From the NCBI GenBank assembly GCA_947462515.1, contig CANHPJ010000014.1, positions 1 through 14,453 on the forward strand: DNA of 14,453 bases, written 5' to 3'. A program made the position numbers and the translations under genes. Below, one piece after another: positions 6,737 through 14,453 of this stretch (positions within the stretch are counted from its first letter, which is position 1; each line of letters begins with the position of its first letter). The notes beneath the pieces are model-generated. The model was not told the origin of the DNA. It saw only the letters and a list, made by a program, of their open reading frames with translations, and made no database searches. The stretch is from Bacteroidota bacterium. Lineage in GTDB: Bacteria; Bacteroidota; Bacteroidia; JACCXN01.

Positions 6737-7273
6737 TTATCTGGATTTTTTTTCTATAAGTTTTTGCAATTTTTGGGCATCTTGTTTTTCAAGTTGAAGT
6801 CCTATTTTTATTAATTTTCCATTAACATTAAAAGTCACTGTTTCACCTCCTATTATCCAGTATGATTCTCTTAAATTTTTAAAGAATGAATTTTCATTAC
6901 TATCATCTATTAATTCAATGTTTTTTATTGAACTAACATCGAAGATGGAGGTTTTGCCATTATTTTTTATTTCTCTTCTGTAATAAAATTTACCCTCTTT
7001 TATCAGTATTCGCTCAAAACCGAATTTTCTCCACAAAAAGGCATGACAAGTAATTAATTCAAAATATAGCCAAAATGCAAGCCAAATAGTTAAAAACAAT
7101 TTTTCTTCTTGTTTAATACCAAAAAAAAATTGTGATATAACTACCAAACCACCTAAAGACCATAAAATGATCCATGAAAGAAGAATGTTTTGCTTATTTC
7201 TATCTTTCTTTGAAAGCACAACGATACTGGTGCTTCCATCTTTTTCAGAGACACTTATTCTATTATTATTCAT
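6737..7273 (-). CDS. Small membrane protein of unknown function, two TM segments plus a PH-like C-terminal region
   Basis: The 178-residue protein begins with a short polar segment, then two hydrophobic helices at about 30-51 and 58-78, followed by a roughly 95-residue soluble tail. The tail has the strand pattern of bacterial PH-like membrane-associated domains: FGFERILIKEGKFYYRREI (84-102), a strand near 115-123, then TVTFNVNGKLIKIGLQL (145-161), and a last charged helix (161-177). I recognise no specific family and propose no function. Its start lies inside the bioA stop region with an 8-bp overlap, so it should be translated together with bioA. Whether it relates to biotin (for example as a transport-linked or regulatory partner) or is just a passenger cannot be told from sequence. 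Confidence 0.75.
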   Translation of the reverse strand: MNNNRISVSEKDGSTSIVVLSKKDRNKQNILLSWIILWSLGGLVVISQFFFGIKQEEKLFLTIWLAFWLYFELITCHAFLWRKFGFERILIKEGKFYYRREIKNNGKTSIFDVSSIKNIELIDDSNENSFFKNLRESYWIIGGETVTFNVNGKLIKIGLQLEKQDAQKLQKLIEKKSR

Positions 7274-8552
7274 TAAAGTCTAATTGAGTTAAACATGATT
7301 TTATAGCATCACAAATATAATCTAAGTCGGAATTTGAAATACAATATGGAGGAACCAAATAAATAATATTGCCAAGTGGCCTTAAGATGATTCCCTTACT
7401 TATGAAAAAGGGAAATAAAAAATTTCGTAATTCATTAAAATATGATGTCTCATCCCCCGTTTGGATTTCAATAGCTAAAATAGTTCCTGTGAGTCTAATC
7501 TCCTTAACACGAGGACTAGAGGATAAAACCTCTTTCATTTCTATTAATTTTTCGCAAATTCGTTTTATATTATCCCATGTTTCCACTCTGTCAAAAATAT
7601 CAAGGCTCGCAAGAGCTGCAGAACAAGCTACAGGATTAGCCGTGAAAGAATGACCATGAAAAAATGTTTTATTAGTATCATCGCTTAAAAAAGCCTCATA
7701 AACATCTTCAGTAGCGGTGGTTACTCCTAAAGGCATTGTGCCTCCGGTGAGGCCTTTCGATAGACAAAAAATATCCGCTTTATTTCTAAGGTGATCGCTA
7801 GCAAACATCTTACCTGTTCTTCCAAATCCGGTAAATACCTCGTCTGCGATAATAAGAATTTCATTGTCTCTGCATATTTTTATCATCTGATCTAAAATAT
7901 CAGCAGAATACATCAACATTCCTGCGGCACCTTGAACTAAAGGCTCAAAAATAAATGCGGCGATATCTTCTCTCTCAATTAATTCGGAAAAATTACCTAT
8001 TAATTCCAGTTCGTTTTCTTGCGTGGGAATTTCAACTTTAAGAACATCAAAAAGATAATTCGAGAACGGTGAAGTAAAAATACTGCGTTCACTAATAGAC
8101 ATAGCTCCGAAAGTATCGCCATGATAAGCATTATTGAACGATACTATTTTATTTCTTTTAATACCTTTATTACTCCAATATTGAAAAGCCATTTTCAGGG
8201 CAACTTCAACTGCAGTAGATCCATTATCAGAATAAAAAACGCGTTTTTGATTTTGGGGTAAAATTTTCAATAATCTTTCTGCCAGTTCTACTGCAGGTTC
8301 ATGGGTAAATCCTGCAAAAATTACATGTTCCAGTTTATTTAATTGAACTGCTACCTTTTCTGCTATATGAGGATGCGCATGTCCATGCGTATTAACCCAC
8401 CAAGAAGATATGGCATCTATATACTTATTACCATTTTCATCGAATAAGTATGCACCCTCTCCCCTCTGAATGGCTATAGGGTCTTTTGCGGTTTTCATTT
8501 GAGTATAGGGATGCCAAATAACTTTGCTATCTCTTAAAGACAAATCTTTCAT
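7266..8552 (-). CDS. bioA: Adenosylmethionine-8-amino-7-oxononanoate aminotransferase
   Basis: This 428-residue PLP enzyme makes 7,8-diaminononanoate in biotin synthesis, using S-adenosylmethionine as the amino donor. The BioA hallmark WHPYTQM is at 13-19, separating it from other class III aminotransferases. Further on are SSWWVNTHGHAHP (49-61), the phosphate-binding GS at 111-112, the AYHGDTFGAMS loop (142-152), the PLP-ring aspartate Asp237 in IADEVFTGFGRTG, and the Schiff-base lysine Lys266 in LSKGLTGG. The length is normal and no key residue is missing. It overlaps bioD by the 4-bp ATGA at its start and the small membrane gene by 8 bp at its end. The gene order is bioD, bioA, membrane protein. 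Confidence 0.97.
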   Translation of the reverse strand: MKDLSLRDSKVIWHPYTQMKTAKDPIAIQRGEGAYLFDENGNKYIDAISSWWVNTHGHAHPHIAEKVAVQLNKLEHVIFAGFTHEPAVELAERLLKILPQNQKRVFYSDNGSTAVEVALKMAFQYWSNKGIKRNKIVSFNNAYHGDTFGAMSISERSIFTSPFSNYLFDVLKVEIPTQENELELIGNFSELIEREDIAAFIFEPLVQGAAGMLMYSADILDQMIKICRDNEILIIADEVFTGFGRTGKMFASDHLRNKADIFCLSKGLTGGTMPLGVTTATEDVYEAFLSDDTNKTFFHGHSFTANPVACSAALASLDIFDRVETWDNIKRICEKLIEMKEVLSSSPRVKEIRLTGTILAIEIQTGDETSYFNELRNFLFPFFISKGIILRPLGNIIYLVPPYCISNSDLDYICDAIKSCLTQLDFNE

Positions 8553-9157
8553 ATGCTCTCAAAAATATTAGAATATTTTATAACCATGGCTTTATCAAGC
8601 AATTTTTCTTCATTGACTCTTCCAATACATTTTAAACCTGTATAATCCAGGATTAGATTTTCGGATGATGGATTACTGGCTCCATTAAAAATTATTCCTA
8701 GAATATTGATTTTTCTCGACTTCATTATTTCTACAGAAAGCAATGTATGATTTATGCTGCCCAAATAATTTTTAACAACCAAAACAACGTCTGCCTGAAC
8801 TTTAATTATTAAATCAATAATAAATTCATTTCTGTTTAAAGGTACCATTAAACCACCCGCTCCCTCAATTATGAGCGTTTTATTATTACAATTTGGAATA
8901 TTTACATTTTCTAATGCTATTTCAACTCCACTTATTTCTGCAGCAGAATGCGGTGATAGTGGATTTGGCAAATGATATGATTCCTTGTGAATACATGTAG
9001 TCTTGTTGCTAATTAAGCTTTTTATTACCTCAGAATCTGTTTCCAAACCGGTTTGAATAGGTTTCCAATAATCAGCCTGAAGTGCTTCTGTTAAAATAGA
9101 TGAAATTATCGTCTTACCAACATCTGTGCTGATTCCGGTAACAAATATTTTTCTCAT
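8549..9157 (-). CDS. bioD: ATP-dependent dethiobiotin synthetase
   Basis: The 202-residue product closes the ureido ring of dethiobiotin from diaminononanoate, CO2 and ATP. It carries the P-loop GISTDVGKT at 8-16 (Lys15, Thr16), the substrate-site YWKPIQTG at 30-37 with Lys32, PLSPHSAAE at 66-74, and the EGAGG loop at 98-102 with Glu98 as Mg ligand. N158 in FNGA fits the nucleotide-base recognition Asn. The P-loop variant is, from memory, usual in Bacteroidota. It is the first gene of the biotin unit; its last bases overlap bioA as ATGA, implying translational coupling. The 115-bp gap upstream (9158-9272) presumably holds the operon promoter, but I found no convincing TAnnTTTG element or BirA-like palindrome there. 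Confidence 0.96.
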   Translation of the reverse strand: MRKIFVTGISTDVGKTIISSILTEALQADYWKPIQTGLETDSEVIKSLISNKTTCIHKESYHLPNPLSPHSAAEISGVEIALENVNIPNCNNKTLIIEGAGGLMVPLNRNEFIIDLIIKVQADVVLVVKNYLGSINHTLLSVEIMKSRKINILGIIFNGASNPSSENLILDYTGLKCIGRVNEEKLLDKAMVIKYSNIFESI

Positions 9158-9272
9158 TGAGTCCTATAATTTTAACTGATTGTACACTAAATAACAATAT
9201 GTTTTTCTAAATTTTTTTAACTAAAAAATGCCTTTTACTATTTAAATCAAGTATAATAAATACTATCCAGTT

Positions 9273-9725
9273 TTAAAGTATTTCCTGAATCTGATAATTA
9301 TTTCCATTGAATATAAACGTGGAATTTATTGTCTCTCCAATTAGTTTTGATCCAAGTGGCGACTTTGAGGAAATTGCATAATAAATTTTTTCATCAATCA
9401 GGATCTTTCCTGCTGCTATTGAAATGTAATAATTTCCCAAATTGGTAATTACCAAACTTCCAACTATGACATGCTTTGAGATAATTTTTGGATCAATTTT
9501 ATCTAAAAACAGCTTTAAATTGTTTGCCTCAGATAACATTTGAGAAGCTTTTTCCTGCTCTATCTGAGCCATTGCCCGCCCTGTTTCATGTTTGTCACCA
9601 GAACTACTTTTGGTTTCACTGGTAACCGATTCTCCTGCAGAATTTAAGGCATTTAGGGCATTTTCAATTCGTACATCAACATAATCTGTGCATTTCTTGA
9701 AAAGAATCTGCTTTACATTTATCAT
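9273..9725 (-). CDS. GreA/GreB-family transcription elongation factor-like protein
   Basis: This 150-residue protein has the two-part layout of Gre factors, which enter the RNA polymerase secondary channel and stimulate transcript cleavage: an N-terminal helical hairpin (about 1-78) and a C-terminal FKBP-like domain (about 84-150). At the hairpin tip, GDKHET at 43-48 lines up with GDLKEN of E. coli GreA, retaining both acidic residues (Asp44, Glu47) that correspond to Asp41 and Glu44. The C-terminal domain has SPLGSKLIG at 122-130, matching the S-P-x-G/A-x-x-L-x-G motif of the family, then a strand pair. From memory, homologues in this phylum are sometimes mislabelled as 3-oxoacyl-ACP synthase; nothing here resembles a ketosynthase. 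It follows the barrel gene by 18 bp, so they are probably co-transcribed. Overall shorter than GreA (about 158), and the hairpin sequence is otherwise divergent. Confidence 0.78.
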   Translation of the reverse strand: MINVKQILFKKCTDYVDVRIENALNALNSAGESVTSETKSSSGDKHETGRAMAQIEQEKASQMLSEANNLKLFLDKIDPKIISKHVIVGSLVITNLGNYYISIAAGKILIDEKIYYAISSKSPLGSKLIGETINSTFIFNGNNYQIQEIL

Positions 9726-9743
9726 AGTTATGATGATGAATTT

Positions 9744-12611
9744 TTATTTTTTATAATTAACATCTGACTTATCTGGTTTTTGCTCATTGCCAAGATTAAA
9801 CTTTCTAATATTGTATGTTATTTTTAACATATAATATCTGTTTAAAACAGTTATTTGATTATCCTCAATATAATTTTCCGTTACATTCCTGTTTATACTA
9901 TTGTTTCTATTAAGCAGGTCATAAACAGAAATCCTTATATCAAGTGAATTGTTTTTTAAAAACTTGTAACCAATAGCTGCATTACATAAGAAAACATTTT
10001 GATTAAAAACCATCCCTAAACCACTGTAACTTGAATTTGTAATGTCAGTGTTCAATACTAATGCTCGCCAAGGCATTAAATTTATTTTAAAGTTAGTTGA
10101 TTGTAAATAATAAAAATTATTTAATTGCGGCTGAATACTATTTTCAACCTTATTGAAGTTGCCGGTATACGAGATGGTAAAATCAATTTTTTCGCTAACA
10201 TTACTTGATATAACTATACCACCATTATAATTATTTGTGTTGGAATAATTTAAAATTTCATTAACTATTCCCGGACTTCTATTAAAGGTATAACCTGCAT
10301 TTAAATTTAAATTGCTCTTTATAAAGGTTAATGGAATAGCATAAGTTAAGAAAGAACGGAAATTTTTATAGCCATCTAAATTTACAGGTTTAGTAAACTG
10401 GGTTCCTCTTACCAGAGCTAAACCATTATCAATCAATGTATTGCTTTGGGCAATGATTGAATACTTTCCAATGTAATTCTGAGTAATACCTGCTCCAACA
10501 AACATAAACAGTGATCTTGCCTTTTCAGTATTTGAAAAACTAAAACGGGTAAAAATATTCTGTGCATATTCTTGATTCAAATCGGGATTTCCAGAAGATA
10601 GCTGCAGCGGATTACTATTGTTTACAACATTTTGCAGCTGATTGACACTTGGTGCATTAGTGTTGGTTCTATAAACAACTTTCAAATTGCTATTTTTGCT
10701 GAAATTATAATTTATGGTACTATTAGGTAATAAATTATAAAAGGTTTTCTGGACTTTAAAATTATTTGGGAAATTTTGAATGCCGGTAATAATGGTATTT
10801 TGATAATTTACCCCAAGCAATAAATTATATTTTTCCGCACCTTTTCTAAAGCTTATACCAGTTTTATGAGTTAATAATTTATTATCATAATTATTAGATA
10901 AAATGGAGTCAAGAAGATTATATTCTTTACTTATTTTATCCTTTAAATTTGTTTCTTTCTCCGAAATGCTTTTAATATAAGATGTTGAATAATTAAACTG
11001 TAAAACACCTGTTTTACCAATGGGCTCCGTATAATTTAAAGATGGTGTAAGATTCAAACTTTTCGATAAGGAATTTGAACGTTGGTCGAATGAAGCAATG
11101 GAATCATCGATGGCATAGGATATGTTTTCTGAATTCAAATTATTGTCTGCTAAGCTATTATTTATGACTGTAGAAATATCAAATGAAATTGTTCTTCCGT
11201 TTTTAAGGAACTTATGCTTGTATAAAAAGTCATTTGAAGCATTATAACCCGATGAATTTATATTGGTAAGATTTTTATTCTTATTTATCAATGAATTATC
11301 CAAGAGCCTATTATCACCGATAAATAAAGAATTTAATTTATTGGATTGAAAATTAATTTTCGGCGACAACAAAATGGAATTCAAACTATCTATGCTATGC
11401 TCAATCCTAAAATTTAAGCGGTTGTTGAAATTAGTAGCCTGAGAATTATTTTCTTCTGAGTACAATGGATTTATTTGTTGAGAAAGGAAATAAGTACGCT
11501 GCAAAAAACCATTATTATCATTTATGGTGTTATTAAAGAAATAACTTCCATTTATATTGGTTCTCTCTCCTAATTTGTCGCTAATATTTATTCCATATGA
11601 ATGCGTGGTATTTATTCCGGCCTGTTGTCCGATAAAAAACTCATTTGAATTGCTATTTGACTGATATCTCCCATATCCAGCGCCACCTCTTCCCTGTCCA
11701 CCACCTCCTCTTTGCTGATTTGAATTGTTGTTTATCCCCAACAGATCTTGATTTGAAAAGTTTTGCTGATTTATATTATTAGACAAACCTATAATTGAAA
11801 TCCTTCTGTTTCCATTAAAAAAATTTAAGTTTCCTCCGTTTATATAACGTCCGGAATTGCTTCTATTATCGTCAATTCCATATCCTGCATATAGTTTACC
11901 AAACTGACCGTTATTCATTCCTGATTTGGTATTTATATTTAATGTTTTCTGAGAATTCCCGTCATCAAATCCTGTAAATCGAGACTGATCGCTCATTCTA
12001 TCAAAAACTTGAATTTTGTTTATTAATTCTGCCGGAAGGTTTTTTAAAGCAATAGATGCATCATCACCATAAAACTCTTTTCCATCTACCAAAACCTTTT
12101 TAATTTCCTCACCATTGGATTTTACCGTGCCATTATCAATAGTAATTCCAGGCATTTTATTTATTAAATCTTCAGCATTGGCATCTTTATTCACCTTATA
12201 GGCTTTGGCATTAAAAATTGTGGTATCGCCACTTTGCTCTGTTCTTGCAATCTTATCAGTTATTTCAATGTTTTTAAGTAACAAGGAGGACTGCTCCATT
12301 GCCTGCTTTCCAAGATTAATGCTCTTGTTTAAGGTAACAACTTTTCTGAAAGATTTATAACCAATAAAAGTTGATTTAAGAATATAACTTCCGCTTTGAA
12401 GATCTTTAAATAAAAAATTTCCTTCCACATCCGACACAACCGCACTTATTTTAATGACAGTGTCAGGAGAAAGATATAAAAAGATGTTCGCACCAATTAT
12501 TGGTTCTTCTGAATTAATGTCTACGAATTTTCCTGATAATGAATATGTTTGTCCGTTTACCGAACAGACAAATGAAAGTAGAACAAATAGTAATATAAAA
12601 ATAACCTTCAT
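9744..12611 (-). CDS. Outer-membrane beta-barrel protein with carboxypeptidase-regulatory-like and plug domains (TonB-receptor-like)
   Basis: The 955-residue protein begins with a Sec signal peptide (cleavage near residues 20-21, after SVNG). Residues about 22-110 form a carboxypeptidase-regulatory-like beta-sandwich (SGKFVD...PIIGANI...GNFLFKDL...GYKSFRK). Residues about 115-228 look like a receptor plug, with GDTTIFNAKAYKVNKDANAEDL, MPGITIDNG, VLVDGKEFYGDD and LPAELINKIQVFD. The rest is a long Asn/Ser-rich region of alternating strands, as in barrels of the OMP_b-brl_3 type. A Gly/Arg/Gln-rich linker (about 298-316) falls inside the early barrel, probably an extracellular loop. No SusD-like partner is adjacent, and I did not identify a TonB box, so transport of a specific substrate is not shown. 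Its stop is 18 bp before the Gre-like gene. Confidence 0.85.
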   Translation of the reverse strand: MKVIFILLFVLLSFVCSVNGQTYSLSGKFVDINSEEPIIGANIFLYLSPDTVIKISAVVSDVEGNFLFKDLQSGSYILKSTFIGYKSFRKVVTLNKSINLGKQAMEQSSLLLKNIEITDKIARTEQSGDTTIFNAKAYKVNKDANAEDLINKMPGITIDNGTVKSNGEEIKKVLVDGKEFYGDDASIALKNLPAELINKIQVFDRMSDQSRFTGFDDGNSQKTLNINTKSGMNNGQFGKLYAGYGIDDNRSNSGRYINGGNLNFFNGNRRISIIGLSNNINQQNFSNQDLLGINNNSNQQRGGGGQGRGGAGYGRYQSNSNSNEFFIGQQAGINTTHSYGINISDKLGERTNINGSYFFNNTINDNNGFLQRTYFLSQQINPLYSEENNSQATNFNNRLNFRIEHSIDSLNSILLSPKINFQSNKLNSLFIGDNRLLDNSLINKNKNLTNINSSGYNASNDFLYKHKFLKNGRTISFDISTVINNSLADNNLNSENISYAIDDSIASFDQRSNSLSKSLNLTPSLNYTEPIGKTGVLQFNYSTSYIKSISEKETNLKDKISKEYNLLDSILSNNYDNKLLTHKTGISFRKGAEKYNLLLGVNYQNTIITGIQNFPNNFKVQKTFYNLLPNSTINYNFSKNSNLKVVYRTNTNAPSVNQLQNVVNNSNPLQLSSGNPDLNQEYAQNIFTRFSFSNTEKARSLFMFVGAGITQNYIGKYSIIAQSNTLIDNGLALVRGTQFTKPVNLDGYKNFRSFLTYAIPLTFIKSNLNLNAGYTFNRSPGIVNEILNYSNTNNYNGGIVISSNVSEKIDFTISYTGNFNKVENSIQPQLNNFYYLQSTNFKINLMPWRALVLNTDITNSSYSGLGMVFNQNVFLCNAAIGYKFLKNNSLDIRISVYDLLNRNNSINRNVTENYIEDNQITVLNRYYMLKITYNIRKFNLGNEQKPDKSDVNYKK

Positions 12612-12727
12612 AAATATTGGTTATTTTTTATTGAAGATTCAAAGAAATAGAATTTTAGAATGACGTTATAGGAAACTTTCAAAACTGTCGAATAATTATC
12701 GTTATTAAAAATTTTCTATGTTGGAAA

Positions 12728-14453
12728 TTAATTATTGTACAATTGTTTTTGTTTAACAATAACTACTTTACCATAGTTAGATAATTTTTTAAAATCAATT
12801 TTTTTGGTATTTCCAACAATGGTGATCGTAAGAGGCTTATCTTTCAGCACTTCCTCATATGTGGATTTAATATCTTCAAATTTTAAAGATTTATACAAGG
12901 GCAGATTTAGTGAATTTGGATCCTGCTTATAGCCAAGCTTTTGCCATTCTTGTATTTTGGAAGCTATTAATCTAAAATCAGGTTTATCGGTTTGAGAACT
13001 TTGGATTAATGATGCTTTAATCATTTCCATCCTTTCCGGTTTCTCGGGCATATTTCTTATCAAGTTTACCATAGCATCAATTGCTTCATTAGTTTTATCA
13101 GCCTGACAACCAATAAAACCATTAAATAAACTATTATAGCCGCTTTCTTTTGGTTTTCTGAAAAATGCCGAAGTACTATATGCCAAAGATCTAAATTCCC
13201 TAATTTCCTGAAAAACTAAACTCGACATATTATTGCCAAAGTATTCATTAAATGCATCTATTTTAGCTATATCGCTATTATTTAATGGCTTACCTTCAAT
13301 GTTAAAATTTATTTGACATTGAATAGCATTTTTTTTATTCAACACGTATATAATATTTTCTGAACCCAAAATTCTGCTTCGCTCATTTACTCCCGAGTGA
13401 AGTGTCAAACTGTCGGAAAATTCCAGATTCGATTTAAAAGCCTCTATTACATCCTCTAGACTCTTTTTACCGGCATAATTAATAGTTATTTGATGTCGTT
13501 TAGCCTGATCAAAGGCATAAAGGAGGTCTGATGCTTTAAGTTTTTTTAATTCTTTTCTATTTAATTCCTTCAGTTTTTTGGAATCACTTCCAAATAATAC
13601 GAATTCCTGCAATGCTCCCGAAATAGAGGATGGATCATCCCGTTCTAATTTCTGAATAGCTTTTAAATCGTCTTTTATCTTGCTAACTTTTTCTTGATCT
13701 AATTTAGGCTTCAAAATTAACTCATTAATTATACTCAAAGCTGCTGAAAGACTTTCGTCAGGGCCTTCTAAATTTAAAATTAATTCTGACCCATTAACAT
13801 CGAAGTAATAAGAACAGCCCAATTCATATAAACTTTTTTTCAATTCAACGGAGCTAAATGAATCGGTGCCAATAACATTTAAATAATCTGCAGTATATTT
13901 AAGTATGGGTAGTTGAAAATAACCAATTCCAAATTTAATTTCTGCTGAAAACACATTGTTGAATGGATTATATACTTTATTTAAACGAACACCGGGTTTA
14001 ATTTCTTTGGATTTTAGGTCTTTATTAAAATCAACAAATTTTGGTGTACACTCAACTTTTGAAATAGTTTCAATAGACTTATAAAAGTCCGATTTAACCT
14101 CATTTTTGGATATTATTGGATCAAAATTAGGTTTATTTAAGATCTCTTTTTTGGGAAATCCCATTTTGGAAACAAACATTAAATAATTATCTCCATAGTA
14201 ATTTTGGGCTGCCTTTACAATGTCATTCTTTGTTATAAGCTTAATTTCATTTTCTAATTTAATATAATCTGACCAGTTATTTTTTTGAACAAATGAATTC
14301 GCCATTTCCAAAGCCCGACTTTCATTATTTTCCCAGTTTTTAGAAATATTTTTAATAATATTCAATTTTACTGAATTAAGCATTTCATCAGTAATTTCTC
14401 CATTTTTAATAAATTCAAGCTTGGATTTAATAAGATTTTCTCCTTCTTCTATA
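12728..14453 (-). CDS. M16-family (insulinase/pitrilysin-like) peptidase, C-terminal 574 residues, partial
   Basis: The frame is open to the right edge (base 14453), so the gene starts beyond the window; the ATG at 14383 is an internal methionine. The visible portion starts at the end of the first M16 half (ITDEMLNSVK, then the NYYGDNYLMFVSK strand) and then includes the whole second half. Where an active M16 domain has HxxEH, this second half has an ILKYTADYLNVIGT-like stretch (about 13855-13925), so it lacks the zinc motif; that is usual for the inactive repeat of these proteins, and any active centre must lie off the window. An Arg and Tyr in FRSLAYSTSAFF (about 13160-13200) match the R/Y pair that binds substrate in inactive C-terminal domains. 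It is likely a periplasmic or envelope peptidase, though the signal peptide is not visible. Confidence 0.87.
   Translation of the reverse strand, partial: IEEGENLIKSKLEFIKNGEITDEMLNSVKLNIIKNISKNWENNESRALEMANSFVQKNNWSDYIKLENEIKLITKNDIVKAAQNYYGDNYLMFVSKMGFPKKEILNKPNFDPIISKNEVKSDFYKSIETISKVECTPKFVDFNKDLKSKEIKPGVRLNKVYNPFNNVFSAEIKFGIGYFQLPILKYTADYLNVIGTDSFSSVELKKSLYELGCSYYFDVNGSELILNLEGPDESLSAALSIINELILKPKLDQEKVSKIKDDLKAIQKLERDDPSSISGALQEFVLFGSDSKKLKELNRKELKKLKASDLLYAFDQAKRHQITINYAGKKSLEDVIEAFKSNLEFSDSLTLHSGVNERSRILGSENIIYVLNKKNAIQCQINFNIEGKPLNNSDIAKIDAFNEYFGNNMSSLVFQEIREFRSLAYSTSAFFRKPKESGYNSLFNGFIGCQADKTNEAIDAMVNLIRNMPEKPERMEMIKASLIQSSQTDKPDFRLIASKIQEWQKLGYKQDPNSLNLPLYKSLKFEDIKSTYEEVLKDKPLTITIVGNTKKIDFKKLSNYGKVVIVKQKQLYNN

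Noticed and set aside
7369..7653. Open frame of 94 codons on the plus strand inside bioA
   Set aside because: It is antisense to conserved bioA sequence and shows no independent protein features.
9211..9264. Short A/T palindromes between the Gre-like gene and bioD
   Set aside because: Stems of 5-6 bp of A/T are expected by chance in this composition and do not look like a terminator or BirA site.
11690..11725. Possible repeat or low-complexity element
   Set aside because: The G/C-richer tract encodes the Gly/Arg/Gln-rich loop of the barrel protein in frame; it is not a separate DNA repeat.
12710..12729. Short hairpin at the end of the M16 gene
   Set aside because: The stem is only six to seven pairs with a bulge, although a T run follows on the minus strand; too weak to list as a terminator.

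Overview
The window is a low-GC (roughly one-third G+C by eye), gene-dense stretch that reads as chromosome of a Bacteroidota bacterium. The evidence is the set of protein types: an outer-membrane beta-barrel protein with an N-terminal carboxypeptidase-regulatory-like domain and TonB-receptor-like plug, several lipoproteins with short lipoboxes, a Gre-like factor of a Bacteroidota-type form, a BioD with the GISTDVGKT P-loop, and a serine-palmitoyltransferase-like enzyme. Starts are preceded by A/T-rich leaders rather than strong Shine-Dalgarno sequences, which also fits. I cannot place it below phylum level. I see no insertion sequence, phage gene, CRISPR array, tRNA or rRNA, and no compositional break suggesting recent transfer.

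Layout. (1) 1-291, plus strand: the C-terminal end of an alpha-oxoamine synthase (glycine C-acetyltransferase / serine palmitoyltransferase type), ending in a bidirectional hairpin terminator. (2) 367-2390, minus strand: a three-gene unit reading NUDIX hydrolase, small lipoprotein, alpha/beta-hydrolase lipoprotein, with a 4-bp overlap and then a 15-bp gap. (3) 2460-4471, minus strand: gcvT, a perfect 21-bp-stem hairpin, then a comB-type 2-phosphosulfolactate phosphatase. (4) 4698-6644, plus strand: a fumarylacetoacetate-hydrolase-family enzyme and dnaN, closed by a GC-richer bidirectional terminator. (5) 6737-9157, minus strand: bioD, bioA and a small membrane protein, all overlapping, so a translationally coupled biotin operon. 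(6) 9273-12611, minus strand: a large outer-membrane barrel protein followed 18 bp later by a Gre-family factor. (7) 12728-14453, minus strand: the C-terminal part of an M16 zinc-peptidase-family protein that runs off the right edge.

How the genes relate. BioD makes dethiobiotin from the diaminononanoate that BioA produces; the other biotin genes (bioF, bioC, bioH/G, bioB) are not visible here. GcvT feeds one-carbon units to tetrahydrofolate but stands apart from gcvH and gcvP. The closeness of a fatty-acyl-condensing oxoamine synthase and a sulfolactate-pathway phosphatase raises a tentative sulfonolipid idea, discussed in the findings. Overall this is mostly core and envelope gene content. 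I found no convincing new defence or mobile system; the items worth a second look are modest.
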